Shown here: positions 1 to 9,298 of the stretch, one piece after another | Numbering within the stretch: position 1 is the stretch's first letter | Layout: each line of letters opens with the position of its first letter | NCBI GenBank assembly: GCA_028565635.1 | Contig: JAOXYB010040395.1 | Span: 1-27,944 of the forward strand | Direction: 5' to 3' | Length of the DNA stretch: 27,944 nt | Source: Phoronis ovalis | Lineage: Eukaryota > Phoronida > Phoronidae | Made by a program: the position numbers and the translations under genes | The notes under the pieces: model-generated | Databases searched by the model: none | The model's input: the letters and a program-made list of their open reading frames with translations, nothing else | Told to the model about the DNA's origin: nothing

Positions 1-10
1 GGGTAGGTGG

Positions 11-44
11 CTTTAATTTTTCCTTGAGCGCGCTCAAATTAAAG
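11..44. repeat. Short palindrome with a GC-rich core
   Basis: Outer arms CTTTAATT and AATTAAAG enclose a perfect 14-base palindrome, TTGAGCGCGCTCAA (24-37). The GC-rich core stands out from the AT-rich surroundings and suggests a foldback or MITE remnant. The origin is inferred, since the window contains no second copy. Confidence 0.55.
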
Positions 45-52
45 TGAGTGTG

Positions 53-118
53 TGTTCCCATTATACCAGTTTAGCGCACTTAGCCTGTTTTGGTAGCTAA
101 GCGCGCATAGTGGGAACA
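53..118. repeat. Imperfect hairpin, likely MITE end or remnant
   Basis: TGTTCCCATTAT at 53-64 pairs with ATAGTGGGAACA at 107-118 with one mismatch. A second inner stem pairs GCGCACTTAGC with GCTAAGCGCGC. Together they form a near-continuous 66-base hairpin. It lies 9 bases after the palindrome ending at 44, so the two may belong to one foldback element. Confidence 0.55.
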
Positions 119-240
119 GGCCTTAAGTTTAATAATAATCTTCTAGGTAAGAGCAGCCTACATTTTAAATGTGGTTTCAAAACTTTATATGTTTTTAGTA
201 CAAAATACAATTGTTGATTTACAGAATATAGACTACACAC

Positions 241-426
241 CTGGAATAACCCGTTCTTCTTCGTCTCCTGGGTGGAGGTGACCTAGATTTGGATCGTGTT
301 TCAGAATCTGAGCTTGACGATGATGGTGATCGTGACCTAGGTGGACTCGCCTGATCACCAGATATTTTCTTTGCATTTGATTTTGCTTTAAAGAATTCGA
401 ATAAGCCCAACTTCTCCCATCCTTCT
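241..426 (-). CDS. CHERP: CHERP coding exon 14 (start of RS-rich tail)
   Basis: Residues 535-596 plus two bases of the next codon. EGWEKLGLFEFFKAK matches EGWEQNGLYEFFRAK in vertebrates and is followed by Ser/Arg dipeptides and a PPPRRRRR block. Donor gtgtgt. The following exons (rest of RS region, G-patch, stop) are outside the window. Confidence 0.92.
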
Positions 427-3400
427 CTAAAACCATGAAAGCAGTTTCTCAATTTGAAATTTAACAAGCACAACATTTACTGGCAATTAGGGAGAATGAA
501 CTGGATCCTTTAGGCAAATCATACATTTCGACTACAAATGTTAATATGCTTTCCAGTGATAACAAACACTAGACATTTCATAACAACGAAACAGGATAAG
601 AAATTATCATTGCACTAAAAGAAAATGATAAATAACTTGACACACTAATATATAATTAATATTTAATATTTCAAATACGTTTTTGGCAACACTTACGCAT
701 CTCTGGGTCGTTCATGAGAGGGCGGACTGTAAAATGCTTCAACTGCTGCTAACAACCGTTCATTAGGGGGACAGGGAGGAGGGAGACGGATATCCTTAGG
801 ATCGAGTGGTATATACTTGTGATCTTCCAACTAAAACGTACATGTGTCATTGTCAGTTTTATGTTAAGCAAACACTTTTCTAAACAAGACACCAATATCA
901 GTGTAAACTGAAAGTAACATGCCGATTTCAGCAAGATAGAATAATTAGCGACCATGTTTTTTCTCCTGAACGACAGACTACCTGTACAAGTGGTGCCATC
1001 AATCCGGCAGGCAAATCAAAGTATGGTACAGATGGCATTAAATCAACATCGCTTGTTGGAGGCTGAGGAGGGAACCCAGGTGGAGGCTTGCTGAGATCTG
1101 GTAATGGCAGAGGAGCATGTCCGTGTCCATAGTCATGGACAACTGGTGGTGCTTGGCCTAAAAAAACAGACATCTGATGTCAAGGTGTGTTCAAAATGAC
1201 ATACAAGTTACAGATTGACATATTGTACATTAGAATATTACACCGATGACTATCTGGTTATTCAAGTCACTGTTAAGAAGGCAATTATCTGTTTAAATTA
1301 GTTGAACCTGCAATCCAAATTATTATGAAATTCAAAATTAGAGCATGATTATGTTTATCAATGCGTCATTAAATTGTTACTGCATAGTGTAATGATACTT
1401 CGATTTGTCAGAAAGATGATGCTGATAGATAATTTGTGCTTCCTTACTTACTCCAATTTCAAACATTTTGATAATAAATGTAAATACTAGTTGACTTGAA
1501 TATAGCTGAGGTCTATGCTTGAAAAAGACCTTACACGATACAGTAGCAATTAAAAAAAATACTATATTCGGGGAAACTCCTGAAATGAGTAACCGCCTTC
1601 CGAAACACTGTGCTAAAAAAATCTATGATACCATTACATGTCACATGGATAAAAAGTCACTCACCATGACCGTAATCAAACTGTTGTGGAGGTGGTGGCT
1701 GGTTGAATCCTGGTGGTGGCTGGCTAAAATTTGGTGGTGGCTTAGTAGGGTCAAATGTTCCAGGAAGACCTGGGCCAGGTGGTGGAGGCTGTAAGAAATA
1801 TATAATAATTTACAGTGTGCAGTTGCAACTTGCCAATATTTTCTTTGAATGGCCAGTGTTTAATTTACTTTATAACAATCTTATAATATAAAGTAGCAAA
1901 TATCTTATTTTAAAATGGTAAAATAAAATTTAGCGAAACTGTCTCCTAGAACCAGCATGGGTAGCATTGAAATGTTTGGTGATCCCTGCATGGAGCCTAG
2001 CAAGTTGGTTTTGTGAATGGAATCAAGCTAGCTCACAAAGAACTGCATCGTTGTTCGTTCACAAATTAAACATGCCGTGAACGTTTGGGTTCAAGCAGTG
2101 ATCACAATGGCGGCTCTATTGCATCTATTGCATCATTCTTTTGTAGCAGTGACGATTATAGTAACATGTAGATTTACTTAATATGTGGTAGTCAGTTACC
2201 GCATGCACTACAAGCTTTTGCTTTCTGCCAGTGATTGACAAGATGTAAATGTTATCAGGTTATTTGATATCAAATATTAACCTTACCAGTGGTCCTGCCT
2301 GTGAGCATGGTGGAGGAATGGCTGCTAAAAAACACATGAACAAATGAAATGAGTACAAGATGTGAATCGGTGCACAAGACAAAATTTAGCTTTACAAGTA
2401 AAGTTAGACATAAAATTGCATAGACATTTCAAAAGTCACATACAAATTAATATGCTTAAAAATGCATTTTTAAAAATTTTCTAGAGCTGCACATTGGAGA
2501 TTTAATCCAATCCAACCACATATGCCCTATTTTGATGTTACTTACAAAATAATGCATTTTGCCTTACAGCAGACGGAGACAAATCTGCTGCTGGAAATAC
2601 AATAAATTCACACCAGAATTTTGAAACATCAATTTCTGTACTGATTGACCTCAATTCGCTTCAGAAATGACTTCATTACACTGAATTGCAAATTGTGAAG
2701 CAATACCTTGTGCAGCCAGGAGTCTCTGTCTTTGCTGTTGAATTTGCTGTGTTTGCTGCTGCAGCTGCGTGTTGATATGAGAAACAAATTCTTGATGTTG
2801 TTTTTGTAAGCAGCCGTATCTGTCATTGATGTCATTCGAGATCTGAGTCACAATGTCAGCATGCTGCGTTATTAAACTTGCCTGGTAATTCGACAGTGCT
2901 TGACTGGGATCTTTCATTTGCTGAAGGGAGAGTTGTGATTTTAGAACACTGCATAATTATCTCATATGTAAAATTTACTTTTAGCACAATGATTTCAGTC
3001 ACAGCACACGACTGTTTTCATTAAAATTACATTTGGATTACCTTTCACTGAATCAATATGATTTCAATGAAGTTAACATTCCTGTCGTACAATCATTGTT
3101 TTTTTATTGTCAAGGACATAAGTGCCTGACAAAAGTTTCCTTATTTCATGAATCATGGGACCATGAAGAGGTATGCTCAAAAGCAATTCACACTGGTGAC
3201 CATCAGGTCAAGGAACATAATTCAGAAGCAGTCATTATACAAATTGTATCTAAGAGTTATTGAATATCTTTCACATCACTAGAGAACTTGAATAGAATAA
3301 TTTATGATAAAAGCTGTAAAACATGTGAAGTCTGGTGTTATTTGCATATTCCTCGATAGTACATTGGCATCAAATATAGAAAATGATAGAATAATTATTC

Positions 3401-6400
3401 CGGTCTGGATATCGCATAATTCCAGAGATCATATTCTATTTTTTCTAAGTCTTTGCAGTTTTGTTGATATGTATTTGTAAGCAAGTTACTATAAAGATAT
3501 GATACTGTGCTCACTTTCTCGTTATCTAAAAGTGGAGTTGTTTCTGCTTAATAAAAAATTTATTACAATACCTCAAGCTGCACCCACATTTGGAATCAAA
3601 TGTCTTGTATTTGCACAGAAATGTATAGTTGACTGTAAGTGAAACATAGTACTTATGTAACATGCATTTGTTCTCTTGCGATGTGAAAGGTATTCAATCA
3701 TTTTTGGTTATATAATCTTATAATAATTGATTCTGAATTATGTTCCTGGACGTGTTGTTGATAAGTGTGAACTCCCTTTTGAGCATGCCTCTTCACAGTC
3801 TTATGATTCATGAAATAAGGAAACATTTGTCAGACGTTTATATGACCCCGACAATAATGGTCCATATGTGAGAAAAGATTGTCCCAGTCTTCTAAATTTT
3901 GGATTTGATTTCTAATTACTTTGAATCATCTCTGACACTGCATAAATTTGCGTAATTAGCAATCTCATGATGTAAGACTCCAATTCATATTCAGTTGCTC
4001 AGGCATGCCCATTTTTTATTTCATGTCTGTTCACTTAGTCATGTGACTGTGAAATTTTAATATTGCGTAAAAATGTTACAGCAAAGTGCAGTGGTATAAC
4101 AAAACCACTAACCTCTAAAACGTTTACATCAAAATACTTATTCTTTTCCCACAAAAGTAATAGTTTTGTTAACTTCAACTGCTTTTCTACATCAGTGCCA
4201 ACGTGAGCCGTACAAAAGACTGGAATAACAATAGTTTCAATGGATTTCTTCAAATCTTCTGCTCCTTTACGTGTACTAGAAAGAACAATACATCACACTT
4301 TTCATTCTTTAATAAAAAATGCTTTATCATGACAATAAGATGTAGCTACAATATATTATTGAACTTGTCCCGATTTTTGTTATAAGTATACTGTATAATG
4401 CCATGCTAACTGTATAAATATAAATGATATAAATTAGTTAAAATTCAATTTTAATTTTTGGACAGATGCATAATATTATATTATATCATACCAACTGTTC
4501 ACGATGCATGTACACACACCAGACATGAGAAACCTTGACCTCAACACTCCACCTCTTATACAAGAGTACCGGTCATGCAAGGCGAGTTAATAATGTGCTA
4601 TTGATTGAAATGGTAATGTTATACATAATTTATCTGCTTATTTAAAAAATATATATATATGTATATCATAATTATATAATATACTTATCTATGCTCAATT
4701 CTTGGATTTCCAAAAATGTGCTTTAATAAAGCATATTTTTAAGCTTAACACAAATCGATAGTGCTTTATGAATTCATCTTTTCTCAACTTTATAACAAAG
4801 TTTTCAGATTGTAATTATATGCGGTCCATGTAGTATAAAGCATTAAATGAATTTTATAAAAATTTAACCTTACCAATGATGAAGCACATCATTGATCAAA
4901 TAGATCAAATACAGTCGTAGTTCAAATGGGGCATTCTTGTCTACGATTCTGTAAAAGAATAAAATACAACTTGGGAGAGGTGTTATGACGTACATCTGTT
5001 ATGGGGGAGTAAAGTCTAATTGTGGGGAAGAGGGGTAGTATGCTGGCATAACTAAGGTAAAGAGAGAACAAAACATTTTCCAACATACTTTCTAATTAAA
5101 CGTCTCTTACCTGTTTTTTAAATACATGCAAATCAGGCTTCCATGCTCTGGGGTGATATTATGAGTAAATATCCAATTTTTACCATTCTGTAAAACAAGA
5201 AAGTAAGTCAAACATATGTCAGTTTTATTTTTTTTTTAAATAAATAAATAGTACTTAACTTAATGAGTAACATGTGAGCTTAACAAATTGATCAAAAGCT
5301 TTCCACAATTTAAAATTTTGTAGTTCTCAAAATATTTATTTGCGTGCAGGTAGCCGAAGTCCGAAATCTGGAATCTTTTCCCGCAAATAAAACAGTCGCA
5401 TATTTTCTGCTTACAGTAGATATATGGGAAGCATCACATTGCTGTTAACACTCTCCTTACAACATATCTTATATACACAGGTAAAACTTTCAAATTAAAG
5501 AGAAAAAAGCAAAAGCTGTATTATACCGAAATTGCCTCTTTTGTGCATGATGAGATGATGGGCTGGACAATATTGTCTAGTTCGGATATTTCTAGCTCAC
5601 ACTGTTTTGATAATGTCACCATCGTCTCGTATTGTCTCTTTTGTATAGCTTCTTCAATTTCAACCTGGAAATAGTGAGGGAGACAATTTGTAAAATTATC
5701 ATACATGGGATTTACAGAGGGATAATTAATGCTCCTTGTACAGGTATACAAAGTTTTTCCAATTAATATGTGAATGATAGTAATGTTTCAGAGTGATAAA
5801 GGGCCTATATCTACCTCTAATCTAAGCAAATATTGCAGTTCAACAAATAGTGCCTTGTTTTGAGGCACATAGAAAAAGTAGCACCAGCAATGACTTCCAG
5901 TACATCTTCGAGATATACTTTTAATATTTGTATTAATTTGCTTTACGCAATTACATTAAATGTTCAGAAACTGAATTTTTTTCCTGGTACCCTTAATACC
6001 AAATAAAACTCAGAACATAAAACAGAACAAAAACAAAGCCTCCTATCGATCAATACAACCAAGACTGTGTATTCAAAACAATGCCAGCTTACCCATACGG
6101 CATGCGTGTGCTTAAACAAGCGCTAAAATGTTTAAAACATTTTGCACATTCTCAGTGGATCTTTAAAGCCGATCCTTTAATACATTTACAGCGAATATCA
6201 AAGAAAAGAATAAATCGTAAATCAGTCACTGTTTTAGTAACTACTACTATACTCATGCTGTAATGTTTCTATTTTAACTTAAACGAGAGGATTTAATATA
6301 ATGAGATGCAGGTGCATCACAATCATATATTTTATCAACTGTTTTCATAATTTAATAATTTTCATAAAACTTTTACATTTATGTCAGAGCTTTCCACATA

Positions 6401-9298
6401 CTCAAGACCTTTCCTGAGCTGTGTCTATCTGGCACGAAGGAACAGATTTTTTGAGAAAACATCGCCATCTACAATATATTTTCAATTTTTTTCATAAAAA
6501 TATGTTAAAAGCTATTTGGAAAATATCTCATTATGGTTTACTGTAAAAGAATTGACAAAAAAAAAAAAAAAAAACCACTAGCCTACTTCAATTTATTTTC
6601 TTTTAGAAGTACCTCCTTCTACACAACCATACAAGCAGTGTATCTCTATAAAAGCTAAAAGACTCTTAAACATCACAATTATCAATTCCTACAAACCTGT
6701 TGTTGCTGTATGAGACTCTGATACTGTGCTGCTAGATTTTGTTCACTCTGTTTAATCTGAGCTTCCATTTGCTGCTGGTGTTGAGCCAACTGTTGATCTA
6801 GTTCTAGTAACTGTGCACTGGGTGGCGGTCCAGGCGGTTGCCATGGCGCTGTTTGAACAGGAGGTGGCTGTATCAACATCTGTTGTTGCTGAGCCATTTT
6901 CTGCTTCTGTTGATTTATGACTATAAGCACAGATACCAACATACTGTAGAAGATGATCATGATAACTGCTAGCCACAATCCCTCTGCTAGTTAAGTTTCT
7001 AAAGTTTATCTTTTTATACATCCCATAAGTGTTTGTGCATTCCTAGTTGTCTCTTAGTCTACATTGTTTCATTACAAACTCTGTTTGAATTCAATCTAAA
7101 ACTTTTAAATTCTAATTGGCCAAAGTCGAACTTCTATTTGAATAAATAATATAATGGTACTACATAAATAAGGTACATTATTCAAGCGAATATTAAAGAA
7201 ATCTGTTTCTATAATTTCTGAAGACAGAAGGAAAAAACTAGCACTGACATGTTTTTCTTGTACAGTCCTGCAGGTATCATTTAAAAATTGTTTCAAGCGA
7301 AATAGAGATTATGAAGACATTTCAGAAAAAATTGTCCAGAACCACAAAAACAATCACATCCTTATTTACAGGTATTGACTTACTGGCTTGCTCCGTTGTA
7401 ACTCTGTACTGGTAATAATTGAAATGTTCGCCGCCAAATAAAAAAGAAAACTTGGCATTATCTTTCTGTTTCTGTTTTGTCATCTGTTCAAAATCTGGTC
7501 CATTTCTTGCTACAAAATTGGCTAACTTGTCTATTATATTCTTCAGGTCAAAATCTGAAAGATAAAAAAGCAACAGGCTGAATATGTCATTAAATTTAAT
7601 TACCTACAGGACTATCCCCCTATTCTAGTCAATAAATATTACAAAGAAGGATTAATTTCATGAAAACTTAATGCTCACTGGAACTATAGCACTGGTACAT
7701 TGAAGTTGGATTAAATTTTAAATAAAAGTTCTGCTGTTTTGTACCTTCTCCTGAGGCATATTTAACACTCAGTGCAGTACAAGGTTTTATTATTAATTGT
7801 TTTGATTAAATGCTAGTTTGAAGCTATTACTAAAATCAACTGAGATGGGCAGCAAAATGATGAAGTGGTGTACCAAGTATGACTTCTTATATCCTATAGT
7901 CAGCTGGTGAGAAAGTATTTATTTAAAAATAGATAAATATCAAATACTACCCAGTCTGGCCTCCCCGACTGTGTGGCCTCTAATGCAGGGGGCCATATTT
8001 ATTTAAAAACGTAAAACAACACTTTCTCCTCAGCTGACTAGATCCTCTATATATGGTTGCCATAGGAAGGTCATCTATAATTAACAACGGAAGCTCTCCT
8101 TTTGTCAGTTTAATAAATTGTCTTAAAAGACTTAAGTCTTAGTTAAGAGGCCGGTTTATCCGAATCTTTCTTTTTTAGTACAATAGAACCTGTTTAATAC
8201 TATATGCTCTGTTTAAGAGTTCCCAAGTTGAGAATATTCTGACAATTTTTTCACATTTTTATTTAACTTCTAACTTTGATATAGTTTCAGCGAATGTCTG
8301 TTCCTATAAAATGTTTGATACATCGTAATCTATGCCTGGGATTCCCTGCCTCATATTCGGCTCATATTTATAATACATTTGTTCATTGCTACAGAGTGCA
8401 GTATTTCACGATTTCATGATACTCTAGTCTAGCTCTGGTCTAGATAGTCCTAGCTTTATGACCCTACTATGGCTTGCCTAGGGCGAAGCATTAGGGTCAT
8501 AGTTCATACTCGGATTGGTGGGCGGAAAATCTAGCGATACGAGTAAGGAGTAGTTTTCGACTAGTTCATCCTATCCGAATTTCTTCAGATTGTCGCTGAT
8601 AAATGTGACGTCATATCCTGCCAAATGAAGTCTGCAAGAAGGAAATTTTGCGTTGATCGTAGTGGTAGTGGATTTGTGGTCTAGAAGTAACCTTGAGGAG
8701 TACTAATCGAGGTTAAAGTGACAGAAAACAGAAGAAGTATCATAGACAAAGAAGGAAACAAAACTGCTTTGAATTTATTGAATTTTTTGACACACGGTGA
8801 GTGTTTTTGAAAGACGCCAACTTCTACTGATTTTTACACTGCATGAACTATGACCCTACGGCTTCGCCCTAGGCAAGCCATAGTAGGGTCATAAAGCTAG
8901 GACTAGCTCTGGTCTAGACTGACTAGAATCTAGAAAGTATTACAATCTATAGTCAATACATTTCGATGTCTGGTGATATATTATAATGAACGAATGAATA
9001 TCAATCTAATTCTTCTACTTCTCTTTAACAGCAGCTAGCGACTAGTACAATTAGCTCGCTACACACTAAAACAGGCAATAATTTTAATTTAATTATATGC
9101 TATAAAACGAGACGTCCAAACAGCGTATGACTACGAGTATCACTATCAGTATTAAATCATAAATGACACAGAGTGACTGAGGCAGTACCTACGACTAAAT
9201 CATGTAAATGTTAGATTGTTGTTCTCATTTTATTACTAATAAAATGGGGCTTAAATGAATTTGTTAAACCTACCGTCGGGCGGTTTGGGGAGTTCCAT
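241..9298 (-). CDS. CHERP: CHERP, calcium homeostasis endoplasmic reticulum protein (5' part, 14 coding exons)
   Basis: CHERP family proteins are nuclear and associate with U2 snRNP and pre-mRNA splicing factors; the founding member was also linked to ER calcium release. The spliced reading frame gives residues 1-597 with consistent phases and GT/AG borders. In order: MELPKPPDD start, SURP module (about 12-60, with FVARNGPDFE and FLFGGEHF), Gln-rich segment (66-140), RPR/CID-like domain (about 145-290, with GKNWIF, LIYLINDVLHHC and LLLLWEKNKYFD), second Gln-rich segment (325-362), Pro-rich region (375-490) containing VPYFDLPAGLMAPLV, then KDIRLPPP, EAFYSPPSHERPR and an RS-rich stretch (552-596). 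The vertebrate protein is about 916 aa; the RS tail and G-patch lie off the left edge. The 21-residue conserved blocks make the family call firm. Exon borders are hand-derived. Confidence 0.93.
697..830 (-). CDS. CHERP: CHERP coding exon 13
   Basis: Residues 491-534 plus two bases of Ala535. LDPKDIRLPPPCPPNERLL and AAVEAFYSPPSHERPRD match the vertebrate protein almost residue for residue. Acceptor ttttag and donor gtaagt. Confidence 0.93.
982..1157 (-). CDS. CHERP: CHERP coding exon 12 (conserved VPYFDLPAGLMAPLV)
   Basis: Residues 432-490. After a Pro-rich part it carries DLMPSVPYFDLPAGLMAPLV, a signature nearly identical to vertebrate CHERP. Acceptor ttttag and donor gtagtc. Confidence 0.93.
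1665..1788 (-). CDS. CHERP: CHERP coding exon 11 (Pro/Phe repeats)
   Basis: Residues 391-431 plus one base of Gly432. It encodes a Pro-rich stretch with repeated short units of the form FxQPPPGF/NFSQPPP, then QQFDYGH. It corresponds to the long low-complexity Pro/His region of vertebrate CHERP but is much shorter. Acceptor ttacag and donor gtgagt. Confidence 0.82.
2287..2324 (-). CDS. CHERP: CHERP coding exon 10 (38 bases, Pro-rich)
   Basis: It encodes Ser378 (split) and AIPPPCSQAGPL. Phase links it cleanly to exons 9 and 11. The acceptor is tttttagCAG, a NAGNAG site that could drop three bases in frame. Donor gtaagg. Confidence 0.7.
2546..2590 (-). CDS. CHERP: CHERP coding exon 9 (45 bases, variable linker)
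   Basis: Phase requires the donor gtaagt after 2546, giving AADLSPSAVRQNALF and then Ser378. The nearer donor at 2567 (gtaagg) would put the next exon out of frame. The acceptor is a run of three tandem CAGs (ccagCAGCAG), so in-frame alternative acceptors are possible. Confidence 0.7.
2707..2920 (-). CDS. CHERP: CHERP coding exon 8 (post-CID, Gln-rich)
   Basis: Residues 292-362 plus the first base of Ala363. LSNYQASLITQH matches LGQYQATLINEY of vertebrates and QKQHQEFVSHI matches KTQHEEFVTSL; a poly-Gln-like stretch follows. Acceptor cttcag and donor gtattg. Confidence 0.9.
2921..4112 (-). other. CHERP intron 7 with a degenerate inverted repeat
   Basis: About 1.2 kb without a recognisable exon. 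Most of it is occupied by two facing copies of a ~185-base sequence (3105-3289 and 3670-3857), listed separately. Confidence 0.75.
3105..3857. repeat. Degenerate long inverted repeat (arms ~185 bp, spacer ~380 bp)
   Basis: Left arm about 3105-3289 and right arm about 3670-3857 are reverse complements with scattered differences. Shared blocks include TTTCCTTATTTCATGAATCA, AGGAACATAATTCAGAA and CTTTCACATC. Arms of this size suggest an old transposable element or a head-to-head insertion of two copies. No terminal duplication is obvious. Confidence 0.75.
4113..4275 (-). CDS. CHERP: CHERP coding exon 7 (end of CID-like domain)
   Basis: Residues 237-291. It encodes VIPVFCTAHVG and KLLLLWEKNKYFD, matching VVPIYCTSF and RLLQLWEKNGYFD of vertebrate CHERP. 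Acceptor tttctag and donor gttagt. Confidence 0.92.
4644..4683. repeat. AT-rich low-complexity tract
   Basis: A run of A followed by alternating AT/TA steps inside CHERP intron 6. It is simple sequence with no further signal. Confidence 0.6.
4874..4948 (-). CDS. CHERP: CHERP coding exon 6 (CID-like domain)
   Basis: A 75-base exon for residues 212-236 plus two bases of Cys237. It encodes APFELRLYLIYLINDVLHHC, a core helix pair of the CID domain that is almost identical to the vertebrate block. Acceptor ttacag and donor gtaagg. Confidence 0.92.
5111..5187 (-). CDS. CHERP: CHERP coding exon 5 (CID-like domain)
   Basis: A 77-base exon for residues 187-211 and two bases of Arg212. It begins NGKNWIFTHN, equivalent to AGKNWMFSNA in vertebrates. 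Acceptor ttacag and donor gtaaga. It is too short to show up as an ORF; it was placed by homology and phase. Confidence 0.88.
5527..5664 (-). CDS. CHERP: CHERP coding exon 4 (start of CID-like domain)
   Basis: Residues 141-186, in phase 0 at both ends (46 codons). The end of the exon, LDNIVQPIISSCTKEAIS, closely matches the FDNLLQPIIDTCTKDAIS block at the start of the CID/RPR domain in vertebrate CHERP. Confidence 0.92.
5665..6696 (-). other. CHERP intron 3
   Basis: About 1.0 kb between exons 3 and 4. It includes an 18-base A run at 6557-6574. An open frame at 6081-6263 on the plus strand has no recognisable features. I see nothing else in it. Confidence 0.65.
6697..6920 (-). CDS. CHERP: CHERP coding exon 3 (Gln/Pro-rich linker)
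   Basis: Residues 66-140. The sequence is rich in Gln and Pro, with a predicted coiled or helical stretch from LLELDQQLAQHQQQ to the exon end. It matches the linker after SURP in vertebrate CHERP in composition and in the IINQQKQ start. Acceptor ttatag; donor gtttgt. Confidence 0.88.
7384..7554 (-). CDS. CHERP: CHERP coding exon 2 (SURP domain)
   Basis: This exon encodes residues 9-65 plus the first base of Ile66. It contains nearly the whole SURP/SWAP module, a helical motif found in splicing factors, with IIDKLANFVARNG and FSFLFGGEHFNYYQ. Acceptor tttcag and donor gtaagt are strong. Confidence 0.93.
7897..8040. mobile_element. Small TA-flanked MITE (~144 bp)
   Basis: The ends read TA-GTCAGCTGGTGAGAAAGT and ACTTTCTCCTCAGCTGAC-TA. 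They are inverted repeats differing at two positions, with TA on both sides as in Tc1/mariner insertions. Both ends also carry TATTTATTTAAAAA-like sequence, and the centre has facing GGCCTCCCC and GGGGGCC blocks. It is too short to encode a transposase. The superfamily is inferred from the TA only. Confidence 0.65.
8445..8905. mobile_element. Foldback-type element with 61-bp inverted ends, TA-flanked
   Basis: The terminal repeats at 8447-8507 and 8843-8903 are reverse complements, 59 of 61 bases identical. They begin GTCCTAGCTTTATGACCC and are flanked by TA (8445-8446, 8904-8905). Each terminal repeat is itself a hairpin: TATGACCCTA pairs with TAGGGTCATA around a core with CCTAGG. The interior of about 335 bp has no convincing ORF but contains a TGACGTCA palindrome at 8606-8613. 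A 15-base direct repeat (8430-8444, 8904-8918) also flanks it. The high arm identity suggests recent activity. Confidence 0.82.
9274..9298 (-). CDS. CHERP: CHERP coding exon 1 (start codon)
   Basis: It encodes MELPKPPD plus the first base of Asp9. The ATG is at 9298-9296 with a G at -3 and a G at +4. The peptide matches the MEMPLPPDD-type start of vertebrate CHERP. Donor gtaggt follows. The exon is only 25 coding bases long, so gene finders could easily miss it. Confidence 0.85.

Larger units (their letters stand above)
1..240. other. CHERP intron fragment at left edge
   Basis: This stretch lies downstream of the last visible CHERP exon on the minus strand and should be intron. No exon resembling the RS tail or G-patch domain is readable here. 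It holds two adjacent palindromes (about 11-44 and 53-118), listed separately. Confidence 0.6.
7555..9273 (-). other. CHERP intron 1, host of two inverted-repeat elements
   Basis: A 1.7-kb intron separating the 25-base first coding exon from the SURP exon. It contains TA-flanked elements at 7897-8040 and 8447-8903 (listed separately). No other coding sequence was recognised. Confidence 0.75.

Noticed and set aside
1-240. A further CHERP exon (RS tail or G-patch)
   Set aside because: No frame here resembles the RS or G-patch sequence; the region is dominated by palindromes.
1519-1891. Plus-strand Trp/Gly-rich open frames
   Set aside because: They are antisense shadows of the Pro-rich CHERP exon 11 (1665-1788).
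2568-2590. A 23-base version of CHERP exon 9 ending at the gtaagg donor
   Set aside because: It leaves exon 10 in the wrong frame; the gtaagt donor after 2546 restores frame through exons 10 and 11.
3033-3263. 76-codon frame as a zinc-finger-like or transposase fragment
   Set aside because: No complete motif; the mirrored arm carries stops and shifts. Kept only as part of the inverted repeat finding.
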